Source: DASWJZ01 sp963739005 (lineage in GTDB: Bacteria > Pseudomonadota > Alphaproteobacteria > Rhizobiales > Afifellaceae). From it: 64,000 bases of DNA. The DNA is taken from assembly GCA_963739005.1 (NCBI GenBank), contig CAVTYQ010000002.1, forward strand, positions 1,204,092 to 1,268,091. Reading direction: 5' to 3'. Each line of letters begins with the position of its first letter. Position 1 is the first letter of the stretch. Positions 17,303-25,093 of this stretch are shown here, in pieces. A program made the position numbers and the translations under genes. Under the pieces are notes generated by a model, which was not told the origin of the DNA, did not search any database, and saw only the letters and a program-made list of their open reading frames with translations.

Positions 17303-18663
17303 CGCGCGTCGATCACATGCATGAAGGAGCCCATGACGCGTCCGCGGCGGAGGCCGGCCGGGCCGAGCGCCGTTCCGTCGGCGCTCTCAGCTTCGAAGAG
17401 CCGATCGCCATCGCCCTCGCTGACGATGCGCGCGAAGTGGAATTCGTGCGCGGTAAGTGTCGTGTTCCATGGCAGATCGGCAATCGGTCTAAGCCCCCGG
17501 TAGCCGAGACGCAGCCGCCTATGCAGAAAGCTGGTCTTCAGGGAGAGAAGACCGAGCATCGGATGATCCGCGCCATCGGCATCCGTCAGGCTCTCGCCGA
17601 GCACCATGTAGCCGCCGCACTCGCCATAGATCAGCGCGCCGCGGTCTGCCGCCGACTGCATGCCTGCCCGGAATTTCACTGCCGCCGCGATCTCTCCGGC
17701 ATGGAGCTCCGGATAGCCGCCGGGGAGGAAGACCGCTTCGGCATCCGCCGCCGGCGCTTCATTGGCGAGCGGCGAGAAGAATGAGATTTCGGCGCCGGCC
17801 TCGCGCCAGTCTTGAAGAAGATGCGGATAGGCGAAGGCAAAGGCGACGTCGCGGGCAATTGCGATGCGCTGGCCGAGGGGCGGCAGTCCCCTCCCCCCTT
17901 GCGGGGGAGGGTCAGGGAGAAGGGAAGGATGAAGGTCGCGGCTGTGGCTTTCCCCCCTCTCCATCTCTCCCCCGCAAGGGGGGAGAGTGCGCGCCGCGCC
18001 TGTGATCTCGTCAAGCGCACACCCTTCAGAAACGAGCTCGGCAGTCCTTGCGATCTTCTTCTCTAGGTCTTCGTGTTCCTCCGCCTGCACCAGCCCGAGA
18101 TGCCGCGACGGCAGCACGACGGCCGCCTCGCGCTTCACCAGCCCGAGAAGTGGAACCGAGGCGCGGGAAAATCCTTCGCGGACGAGATCGGCGTGTCGCT
18201 CCGAGGCGACATTGTTGGCGATCGCGCCGGCAACGCAAAAACCGTCGGCCAACCGCGCGCAGCCCTCAGCGATCGCCGCGGCGCTTTGCGCCGTGCCTTG
18301 CGTTCCGACGACGAGCAGCACGGGCAATCCAATCATTTGCGCGAGCGATGCCGTCGAGCCGGCACCGCCCGGTCCGCCGTCAAAAAGACCCATCACGCCT
18401 TCAACGACGACCACGTCTGCGCACGCCGCTTGGCGCGTCAGCCGAGCGTGAATGGAGCCAGGCGGCATTGCCCATGGATCGAGATTGATGACTGGTTTGC
18501 CGCTCGCCGCCTCGAGGAATTTCGGATCGATGTAATCCGGCCCGCACTTTGCAGCCGCGACCTTCAAGCCGCGCGCGCGGAGTGCCGCGATCAGGCCAAG
18601 CGCGATCGTCGTCTTGCCGGAATGGCTCGCCGCCGCGGCGACGATCAGTCCCTTCGCGCGCAT
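17299..18663 (-). CDS. cobB: Cobyrinate / hydrogenobyrinate a,c-diamide synthase (CobB/CbiA) with in-frame repeat
   Basis: 454 residues. N-terminal P-loop amidoligase domain (S-H-S-G-K-T-T-I at about 13-20) and C-terminal class I glutamine amidotransferase domain with the nucleophile in I-Y-G-E-C-G-G-Y. It amidates the a and c carboxylates using ATP and glutamine. Residues about 224-260, in the linker between the two domains, are encoded by a type B palindromic element. Follows cobA after 8 bp on the same strand and converges on cobM. Confidence 0.93.
   Translation of the reverse strand: MRAKGLIVAAAASHSGKTTIALGLIAALRARGLKVAAAKCGPDYIDPKFLEAASGKPVINLDPWAMPPGSIHARLTRQAACADVVVVEGVMGLFDGGPGGAGSTASLAQMIGLPVLLVVGTQGTAQSAAAIAEGCARLADGFCVAGAIANNVASERHADLVREGFSRASVPLLGLVKREAAVVLPSRHLGLVQAEEHEDLEKKIARTAELVSEGCALDEITGAARTLPPCGGEMERGESHSRDLHPSLLPDPPPQGGRGLPPLGQRIAIARDVAFAFAYPHLLQDWREAGAEISFFSPLANEAPAADAEAVFLPGGYPELHAGEIAAAVKFRAGMQSAADRGALIYGECGGYMVLGESLTDADGADHPMLGLLSLKTSFLHRRLRLGYRGLRPIADLPWNTTLTAHEFHFARIVSEGDGDRLFEAESADGTALGPAGLRRGRVMGSFMHVIDAR
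17887..17988. repeat. Type B palindromic element inside cobB
   Basis: Palindromes CCCTCCCCCCTTGCGGGGGAGGG at one end and CTCTCCCCC-GCAA-GGGGGGAGAG at the other. In the cobB frame (minus strand) it reads L-P-P-C-G-G-E-M-E-R-G ... P-D-P-P-P-Q-G-G. It sits in the interdomain linker, where extra residues should be tolerated. Confidence 0.8.
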
Positions 18664-18671
18664 GCCTTGTG

Positions 18672-19529
18672 TCAGGCGCTTCGGCTCCGCGCGGGCCTGT
18701 CGCCAAGCCCAAGCGGATCGGCCACGAGCACCCGGCCGGAAAGCGCGCCGAGCCAGTCGAGGCCCGCGCGCATCTTGACCACCTCGCCGACGACGACGAT
18801 CGCCGGCGGCTGCAGGCCGGCCGCTTCCACATCGGCGGCGGCGCTGCCGAGCGTCGTTTCGAGAACGCGCTGCGTCTCCGTCGTCGCGTCGGTGATGACG
18901 GCGACTGGTTCGTCCTTATGCCGTCCGGCACTGATGAGCGACGCCGCGATCTGCGCGAGATGCTTCAGCGCCATGTACATGACGATGACCGGCGCGCCGC
19001 GGGCCAGTCCCTCCCAGTCGATCGACGAAGGCGTAAGCCCGCTCTGGTCATGGCCGGTGAGGAAGGTCACGGCGTGATTGACGTCGCGATGCGTGACCGG
19101 GATGCCGGCATAGGCGAGCCCGCCGATTCCGGCCGAGATGCCGGGGACGACGCGGAACGGGATGCCCGCCACGACCAGCGCCAGCGCCTCCTCGCCGCCG
19201 CGCCCGAAGACGAACGGGTCGCCGCCCTTCAGCCGGCAGACGCGCCGTCCCCTTCGCGCGAATTCCACAAGGCGGAGCGAGATGTCGCGCTGGCTGGGCG
19301 ACGGCTTGCCGCCGCGCTTGCCCGCATATTCGATCGCCGCGCCCTTCCGCGCGTGATCGAGCACGCGCTCGTCGACCAGCGCATCGTAGATCACGACGTC
19401 GGCCTGTCTCAGCGCATTCAACGCGTGCAGCGTGAGCAGACCCGGGTCGCCGGGGCCGGCGCCGACCAGCCAAACCCAGCCGGACTCGAACACCGGAAGG
19501 CCGTCGAGGATTTGGTCGCGTTTCGTCAT
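18672..19529 (-). CDS. cobA: Uroporphyrinogen-III C-methyltransferase (SUMT)
   Basis: 285 residues; V-G-A-G-P-G-D-P-G-L-L-T-L-H-A near residue 23, then Y-D-A-L-V, R-L-K-G-G-D-P-F-V-F-G-R-G-G-E-E and P-V-T-H-R. It makes precorrin-2 from uroporphyrinogen III with two SAM methyls, feeding both cobalamin and siroheme. No CysG oxidase/ferrochelatase domain is attached. It starts at an ATG 84 bp from divergent cbiD and is followed by cobB. Confidence 0.95.
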   Translation of the reverse strand: MTKRDQILDGLPVFESGWVWLVGAGPGDPGLLTLHALNALRQADVVIYDALVDERVLDHARKGAAIEYAGKRGGKPSPSQRDISLRLVEFARRGRRVCRLKGGDPFVFGRGGEEALALVVAGIPFRVVPGISAGIGGLAYAGIPVTHRDVNHAVTFLTGHDQSGLTPSSIDWEGLARGAPVIVMYMALKHLAQIAASLISAGRHKDEPVAVITDATTETQRVLETTLGSAAADVEAAGLQPPAIVVVGEVVKMRAGLDWLGALSGRVLVADPLGLGDRPARSRSA

Positions 19530-19548
19530 GCCGTGCTTCTATCCTCTT

Positions 19549-19568
19549 GCGCTTTCTAACGAAAGCGC
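19549..19568. promoter_or_regulatory. Perfect inverted repeat between divergent cobA and cbiD
   Basis: GCGCTTTC-TAAC-GAAAGCGC: 8-bp arms, 4-base spacer, in the 84-bp gap between the two divergent cobalamin transcription units. The position suits an operator acting on both, but it might equally be a leader hairpin. No known site is recognised. Confidence 0.4.
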
Positions 19569-19613
19569 GGGCTGCCGCTTTGTGACGGAAGCCGTGGCGG
19601 CTATAGGAGCGCC

Positions 19614-20735
19614 ATGTCGGAGGACCAGCCGCAGCGTCGCCCAGCCAATCCGAAAGGGGGGCGCCCGCTCCGTCGCGGCTGGACCACCGGCGCCTGCGCG
19701 ACAGCCGCCGCCAAGGCGGCGTTTCAGGCGCTCCTCACGGGAGAATTCCCCGATCCGGTGACAATCCGCCTGCCGCGCGGCGAGACGCCAGCATTCGCGC
19801 TCGCACGCAACGCGACCGGCGACGGCTTCGCACAAGCGAGCGTCATCAAGGACGCGGGCGATGATCCCGACGTGACGCATCAGGCCGAGATCGTCGCCAC
19901 GGTGCGCCGCCTTCCGTCGGATACCGGCGTGCGCTTCAAGGCGGGCGCAGGCGTCGGCACGGTGACGCTTCCCGGCCTTCCGATCCCGCCGGGCGAGCCG
20001 GCGATCAACCCGGTGCCGCGCAGGATGATGACGGAGGCGATCGAAGACGTGGCGAAGGCGTATGGCGCAACGCCCGATGCGGAGCTCGAGATTTCAATTC
20101 CGGGCGGCGAGGCGCTCGCAGCGAAGACCTGGAACCCACGGCTTGGGATCGTCGGCGGATTGTCGATCCTCGGCACGACCGGCATCGTCGTCCCCTTCTC
20201 CTGCGCCGCCTGGATTCATTCGATCCATCGCGGCATCGACGTCGCCCGCGCGGCGGGGCTCGACCATGTCGCCGGCTCGACCGGCAACACGTCGGAGGCG
20301 GCGGTGAAAGCGCGCTACGCTCTTCCCGACATCGCGCTCCTCGACATGGGCGATTTCGCCGGCGGGCTGCTCAAATATCTCCGCGAGCATCCGATCGAAA
20401 AACTCACCATCGCCGGCGGCTTCGGCAAGCTGGCAAAGCTCGCGAACGGGGCGCTCGATCTTCACTCCTCACGCTCGGAAGTTGACCGAAGCTTCCTTGC
20501 GAGCCTCGCGCGACGCGCAGGCGCGAGCGATGCGGTCGCTTCAGCAATCGAAAATGCCAACACTGCTGCCGAAGCATCAAATCTCGCCGAGGAGAGCGGC
20601 GTCCCGCTTGCGGCACACGTCGCCGAGCGCGCGCGGCTGACGGCGAAGGAAACGCTCGGCGCGGCACCCGTTTCTGTGAATGTGCTTGTCGTCGGCCGCA
20701 GCGGAGAAATCCTGGCGGAGACCGGCCATGGCTAA
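19614..20735 (+). CDS. cbiD: Cobalt-precorrin-5B C1-methyltransferase (CbiD)
   Basis: 373 residues. The N-terminal R-R-G-W-T-T-G-A-C-A-T-A-A-A-K-A-A is diagnostic of CbiD, followed by I-K-D-A-G-D-D-P-D-V-T-H and L-S-I-L-G-T-T-G-I-V. It methylates C1 in the cobalt-early (anaerobic) pathway; the aerobic pathway uses CobF instead. Overlaps the following cobK start by 8 bases. Confidence 0.95.
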   Translation: MSEDQPQRRPANPKGGRPLRRGWTTGACATAAAKAAFQALLTGEFPDPVTIRLPRGETPAFALARNATGDGFAQASVIKDAGDDPDVTHQAEIVATVRRLPSDTGVRFKAGAGVGTVTLPGLPIPPGEPAINPVPRRMMTEAIEDVAKAYGATPDAELEISIPGGEALAAKTWNPRLGIVGGLSILGTTGIVVPFSCAAWIHSIHRGIDVARAAGLDHVAGSTGNTSEAAVKARYALPDIALLDMGDFAGGLLKYLREHPIEKLTIAGGFGKLAKLANGALDLHSSRSEVDRSFLASLARRAGASDAVASAIENANTAAEASNLAEESGVPLAAHVAERARLTAKETLGAAPVSVNVLVVGRSGEILAETGHG

Positions 20736-21471
20736 GCTCCTGGTGCTGGGCGGCACAGCGGAGGCGGCGGAGCTGACGGCGAGGCTCGCCGGCGACGACC
20801 GGCTCGAAACCGTCACCTCGCTTGCCGGCCTGACACGCCTCCCGAACGTCGGGGGCGGACCGGTCCGCCGCGGCGGCTTCGGCGGTCCGCAGGGGCTCGC
20901 CGCGTTCCTGAAGAACGGCGGCTATGGCGCGCTCGTCGACGCGACGCATCCCTTCGCCGCGCAGATCGCGCGCCATGCGGCGGAAGCAGCGGAGATCGCC
21001 ACGGTGCCGCGGGTGAAGCTCGTGCGCCCGCCCTTCGAGCGGACGCCGCAGGACCGCTTCGTGCCGGTCGCGGACATGCAGGCGGCGGCCGCATCGCTGC
21101 CTGAAGGTGCGCGCGTCTTCCTCGCCGCCGGACGACGCGAGCTTGCGCCCTTCGCGGCGCGCTCGGACCTCTGGTGCCTTGTTCGCATGATCGAGCCGCC
21201 AACCGCCGGCGACACGTTGCCGAGCGGCCAGCTGATCCTCGGCCGCCCGCCTACCGATCCGGAAGCCGAGGCCGCGCTCTTCAAGGAACACAAGATCGGC
21301 TGGATCGTCTCGAAGGATTCCGGCGGTCGTGCCGGCGCCAAGATCGAGGCGGCGCGGAGGCTCAAGCTCCCCGTCGTGCTGGTCGAGCGCCCCACCCCGC
21401 CCCCCGGTCCGACGGCCGAAAGCGTCGATACAGTGATCGGCTGGATCGAGAAGACTCTGTTCCGCGGCTGA
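20728..21471 (+). CDS. cobK: Precorrin-6A / cobalt-precorrin-6A reductase (CobK/CbiJ)
   Basis: 247 residues: L-V-L-G-G-T-A-E-A-A-E-L at the N-terminus (nucleotide-binding), V-D-A-T-H-P-F-A-A-Q-I, A-A-G-R-R-E-L and S-K-D-S-G-G near the C-terminus, all typical. It reduces the corrin ring with a nicotinamide cofactor. Translationally coupled to cbiD. Confidence 0.93.
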   Translation: MAKLLVLGGTAEAAELTARLAGDDRLETVTSLAGLTRLPNVGGGPVRRGGFGGPQGLAAFLKNGGYGALVDATHPFAAQIARHAAEAAEIATVPRVKLVRPPFERTPQDRFVPVADMQAAAASLPEGARVFLAAGRRELAPFAARSDLWCLVRMIEPPTAGDTLPSGQLILGRPPTDPEAEAALFKEHKIGWIVSKDSGGRAGAKIEAARRLKLPVVLVERPTPPPGPTAESVDTVIGWIEKTLFRG

Positions 21472-21541
21472 TTTCCGGCGCGGACCTCGCTGCGGGCGGG
21501 TATGCTCCGCCTTTGGCGCCCGACACACCGAAGGGGTCACG

Positions 21542-22276
21542 ATGCCCGAGGACCGTTCAGACAGGCTCGCCGTGCTGATCGACGCGGATAATGCATCGTC
21601 GCAGATCGCCGACGGGCTGTTCGACGAAATCGCGAAGATCGGGGAAGCGAGCGTGCGCCGCATCTACGGCGACTTCGCCGGCCAGCACTTGAAGGGATGG
21701 ACCAAGGTGCTGCAGCGGCATGCCATCATCCCGCAGCAGCAATTCGCCTACACGACCGGCAAGAACGCATCCGACATCGCGCTTGTCATCGACGCGATGG
21801 ACCTGCTTCACAGCAGCCGCTTCGACGGCTTCTGTCTCGTCTCGTCCGACAGCGACTTCACCCGGCTTGCTGCGCGCATCCGCGAGCAGGGCGTCGACGT
21901 CTACGGCTTCGGCGCACAGAAGACGCCGGAAAGCTTCCGCCAAGCTTGCCGCCGCTTCATCTACACGGAAAACCTTCTGCCCGACGCGCATGCGCAGGAC
22001 GCCAGTGCCTCCCTCACCCATCCGCTGCAACGTCCTGACGACGCGACGTCGATCCTCCGCAAGGTAGTCGACCTGATGGACAGCGAGGACGGTTGGGTGC
22101 CGCTCTCGGCGTTCGGGCATCGCCTGGCAAGCCTCGCGCCGGACTTCGATCCACGCACCTATGGCTACAAAAAGCTGAGCGATCTCGTTCGTAAGACCGG
22201 CGCCTTCGATGTCGAGCAGGCCGAAACAGGTGGCTTGCGCGTCCGCCTCAAGCCTGCGCCGCGCAAGGCGCGCTAG
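21542..22276 (+). CDS. NYN-domain putative RNase with C-terminal OST-HTH/LOTUS domain
   Basis: 244 residues. Residues 8 to about 150 form a PIN-like NYN domain: V-L-I-D-A-D-N-A-S (Asp14, Asp16), and S-S-D-S-D-F-T-R-L, which supply the acidic metal-binding cluster. Residues about 165-232 match the OST-HTH/LOTUS fold (W-V-P-L-S-A-F-G at its start, Y-G-Y-K-K-L-S-D-L-V later), an RNA-binding domain. It is likely a cytoplasmic RNA-processing or decay enzyme; no target is known. A stand-alone gene, convergent with the amidotransferase. Confidence 0.82.
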   Translation: MPEDRSDRLAVLIDADNASSQIADGLFDEIAKIGEASVRRIYGDFAGQHLKGWTKVLQRHAIIPQQQFAYTTGKNASDIALVIDAMDLLHSSRFDGFCLVSSDSDFTRLAARIREQGVDVYGFGAQKTPESFRQACRRFIYTENLLPDAHAQDASASLTHPLQRPDDATSILRKVVDLMDSEDGWVPLSAFGHRLASLAPDFDPRTYGYKKLSDLVRKTGAFDVEQAETGGLRVRLKPAPRKAR

Positions 22277-22294
22277 AGAACCTTCGTCGCCTAC

Positions 22295-23029
22295 TCACGC
22301 CGCGACCTGTTCCTTGAGCCCGCGCTTGTCTTGCGCAAGCCAGGTGTCGAGGAAATTCCACAGCCACGCGCGCACCGGCGGGTCGTAGCGGAACCAGCCA
22401 GCCATGTGCTCGGCGCGCCCCTGCGCCTTGGGCAGCTCGAAGCGCGCCGCGCCGCGCACCGTCCAGCGGCAGGCCATGGCGTAGGTGAGCTCGCTGTGGA
22501 ACTGGATGCCGAAGGCGGTGTCGTTCACCGAGAACGCCTGGTTCTCAAAAATGTCGCCGCGGGCAAGGAGCGTCGCCTCCCCAGGCAGGTCGAACCCCTC
22601 GCGATGCCACTGGTAGACCATGCCCGGCCAATCGCCGAGCCTGCGCCCGGCGTCGGTTGCGTGAAGCTGATAGAAGCCGACCTCAGCGCAGCCTTCGCAG
22701 TGGCCGCTGACGGTGCCGCCGAGATGCTTCACCAGCATCTGCGCGCCGAGACAGACGCCGAGGAACGGCGCCCCTTCTTTCAGCGTGACACCGATCCAGT
22801 CGGTTTCCCTCTTCACGAAGTCGTCGGGGTCGTTGGCGCTCATCGGCCCGCCGAAGATGACTGCGCCGGCATGCGCCTCCATCGTCTCCGGCAGCGGGTC
22901 GCCGAAGCGCGGGCGGCGGATATCGAGATCGAAGCCCTTGACCTTAAGCATCTGCCCGAGCTTTCCGGGGCTCGAATGCTCCTGATGCAGCACGATCAGA
23001 ATCTTGGCGGGGTCGGAGACGGCGGTCAT
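22295..23029 (-). CDS. Class I glutamine amidotransferase-like protein
   Basis: 244 residues of the GuaA-N type. The triad is present: Cys93 in G-V-C-L-G-A-Q, His178 and Glu180 in Q-F-H-S-E. There is no synthetase domain, so it would hydrolyse glutamine or gamma-glutamyl compounds, or serve an unknown partner. Similar stand-alone proteins are often labelled GMP-synthase-like, but it is not guaA. Convergent with the NYN gene. Confidence 0.82.
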   Translation of the reverse strand: MTAVSDPAKILIVLHQEHSSPGKLGQMLKVKGFDLDIRRPRFGDPLPETMEAHAGAVIFGGPMSANDPDDFVKRETDWIGVTLKEGAPFLGVCLGAQMLVKHLGGTVSGHCEGCAEVGFYQLHATDAGRRLGDWPGMVYQWHREGFDLPGEATLLARGDIFENQAFSVNDTAFGIQFHSELTYAMACRWTVRGAARFELPKAQGRAEHMAGWFRYDPPVRAWLWNFLDTWLAQDKRGLKEQVAA

Positions 23030-23072
23030 CTAGGTAGAATGCAAGGCCAATTGCTGCGGCGCAACAGACGAA

Positions 23073-23549
23073 TCAGTCGCTATTGTCATCGCCCGCCAAT
23101 TTATTTTCCGCAACGCGCCTCTTCATCGCAATTCGGTCCCGGCGGTTAACGGCGAGAAGCTCGGCGACGCGCCAGATCAGGTTTTCCTCGAACTCGTGGC
23201 TTGTCCCGTCCGCGTAGGCCATCTCCCAGAGGTTCTCCACCACGCGGATGCGTTCGTCCTCGCTCATGCGGCTCTTGAGGACGCTGGTGAAGCGGTAGAG
23301 GTCGACCGCCTCCGCCTCCGCGGCGGTTGCATCCGCGATCAGAAGATCGAGCGCCTCCCCGGAAAGATCGAAGTTCCGGGCCAGGAGATCGCGGAGCTTG
23401 GTGCGCTCCTCGTCGCTCGTCACCCCGTCGATGGCCACCGCGTGGACGAGGAGCGCCGCCAGCGCGAGCCGCGTGTCGCTCGGGGGAAAATGGCTCGCTG
23501 CCTCTTCGGTGCCGAGCCGGCGGATGAAGTCGCGCAAAGCGCCGAGCAT
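23073..23549 (-). CDS. TerB-family protein
   Basis: 158 residues, all-helical, acidic. A-V-A-I-D-G-V-T-S-D-E-E-R in the first half and M-A-Y-A-D-G-T-S-H-E-F-E-E in the second are the paired acidic motifs of TerB/DUF533-like domains, which can bind metal. The role is unclear; tellurite resistance should not be assumed since no other ter genes are present. Confidence 0.75.
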   Translation of the reverse strand: MLGALRDFIRRLGTEEAASHFPPSDTRLALAALLVHAVAIDGVTSDEERTKLRDLLARNFDLSGEALDLLIADATAAEAEAVDLYRFTSVLKSRMSEDERIRVVENLWEMAYADGTSHEFEENLIWRVAELLAVNRRDRIAMKRRVAENKLAGDDNSD

Positions 23550-23653
23550 ATGTCCTCCTGGCCCGACAAATAGGCGAGAACGCTAAAGATTTCACCCCGT
23601 CCTCGTGTCGCGCCCCATGGCGAACTGAAAGCCTCCCCTCTAGAAGCGGGCGC

Positions 23654-25069
23654 ATGAGCGATCTCGCCATTGAAAGCGCCGGCAGGCGGCAGGCGTGGCT
23701 GGACGAGGTCCGCGCCACGTTGGCGCTGGCGTGGCCGCTCATCCTCACCAATCTCCTGCAGATCGCGCTCACCACCACCGACGTCATCATGATGGGTCGG
23801 CTCGGCCCCGATGCGCTCGCCGCCGGCGTGCTTGGCGCAAACTTCTTCTTCGCCTTCGTCATTTTCGGCATCGGGCTGGTCTCCGCGGTCGCACCGATGG
23901 TCGCGCGCGAGCGCGGCCTCCGCAGCTACGCGGTCCGTGACGTCCGCCGCACCGTGCGCCAGGGCCTGTGGAGCGCGGTCGCGATCGCAATCCCCGTCTG
24001 GACGATCCTCTGGTTTGCGAAGCCGATCCTGCTTGCCCTTGGCCAGGAGCCCGATATCGCCGCCGCTGCGGCGCGCTATCTCTCGACGCTTCAATGGGCC
24101 TACCTGCCCTTCCTCGGCTACATCACCATGCGCAACTTCATCGCCGCGGTGGAGCGCCCGCTTTGGGGACTCTGGGCCGGCGGGATCGGCTTCGTGGCGA
24201 ACGCGCTCGGGGCCTGGTGCCTGATCTTCGGCGAGCTCGGCTTTCCGCGGCTCGAGCTTCTCGGCGCCGGCATTGCCACGACCCTGTCGTCGACGGCGAT
24301 GTTCGGCGTGCTGGCGCTTGTCGCAACCTTCGACCGGAGATTTCGTCGCTACCACATCTTCGGCCGCTTCTGGCGGCCGGACTGGCGGCGCTTCCGCCAG
24401 CTCTGGGCGCTCGGACTTCCGATTGCGGTGACGCTCGTCTTCGAGGTGTCGATTTTCAATGCCGCCGTCATCCTGATGGGACTCATCGGGAAGACCGCGC
24501 TCGCCGCCCATTCGATCGCGATCCAGATCGCCTCCGTCGCCTTCATGGTGCCGCTCGGCTTCGGGCAGGCGGTGACGGTGCGCGTCGGCCGCGCCTATGG
24601 CGCCGGCGATCGCGCCGCGATCACACGCGCCGGCTGGACGGCGTTCGCGATGGGCGTCGGCTTCATGGCGGTGACCGCGAGCCTCATGCTCTTCGCGCCG
24701 CATCTCCTCATCGCCGCGTTCCTCGATACTGACGCGCCGGCGAACCTGCCGGTCGTCGAGCTTGCGGTGACGTTCCTCGCGATCGCGGCGGTCTTTCAAC
24801 TCGTCGACGGCGCACAGGCCGTCGGCTCAGGCATGCTCCGCGGCCTGCACGACACGCGCGTACCGATGTTTCTTGCCGGGCTCGGCTATTGGGGGATCGG
24901 ATTCCCACTTGGCGTGGTGCTGGGCTTTCCGCTGAAGCTCGGCGGCGCCGGCGTATGGATAGGGCTCGCCTCCGGCCTCGCCGTCGTCGCGGTGCTGATG
25001 ACGACGCGCTGGGTCATGCGCGAGCGCCTTGGGCTGATCGGTCCGGCGAAAACGGCCGAAATCCGGTGA
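23654..25069 (+). CDS. MATE-family multidrug efflux transporter
   Basis: 471 residues, 12 predicted membrane helices in two homologous halves. W-P-L-I-L-T-N-L-L-Q-I-A and M-M-G-R-L-G at the N-terminus are typical of NorM-like MATE pumps, as is P-L-G-F-G-Q-A-V-T-V-R in the second half. It exports cationic compounds using H+ or Na+. Transcribed alone, divergent from the TerB-like gene. Confidence 0.9.
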   Translation: MSDLAIESAGRRQAWLDEVRATLALAWPLILTNLLQIALTTTDVIMMGRLGPDALAAGVLGANFFFAFVIFGIGLVSAVAPMVARERGLRSYAVRDVRRTVRQGLWSAVAIAIPVWTILWFAKPILLALGQEPDIAAAAARYLSTLQWAYLPFLGYITMRNFIAAVERPLWGLWAGGIGFVANALGAWCLIFGELGFPRLELLGAGIATTLSSTAMFGVLALVATFDRRFRRYHIFGRFWRPDWRRFRQLWALGLPIAVTLVFEVSIFNAAVILMGLIGKTALAAHSIAIQIASVAFMVPLGFGQAVTVRVGRAYGAGDRAAITRAGWTAFAMGVGFMAVTASLMLFAPHLLIAAFLDTDAPANLPVVELAVTFLAIAAVFQLVDGAQAVGSGMLRGLHDTRVPMFLAGLGYWGIGFPLGVVLGFPLKLGGAGVWIGLASGLAVVAVLMTTRWVMRERLGLIGPAKTAEIR

Positions 25070-25093
25070 CAAGAGCGGACCGGCCGCCACATA

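Noticed and set aside
23073..23549. Tellurite resistance determinant
   Set aside because: Only a TerB-like domain is present; no terACDEF genes, so a resistance role is unsupported.
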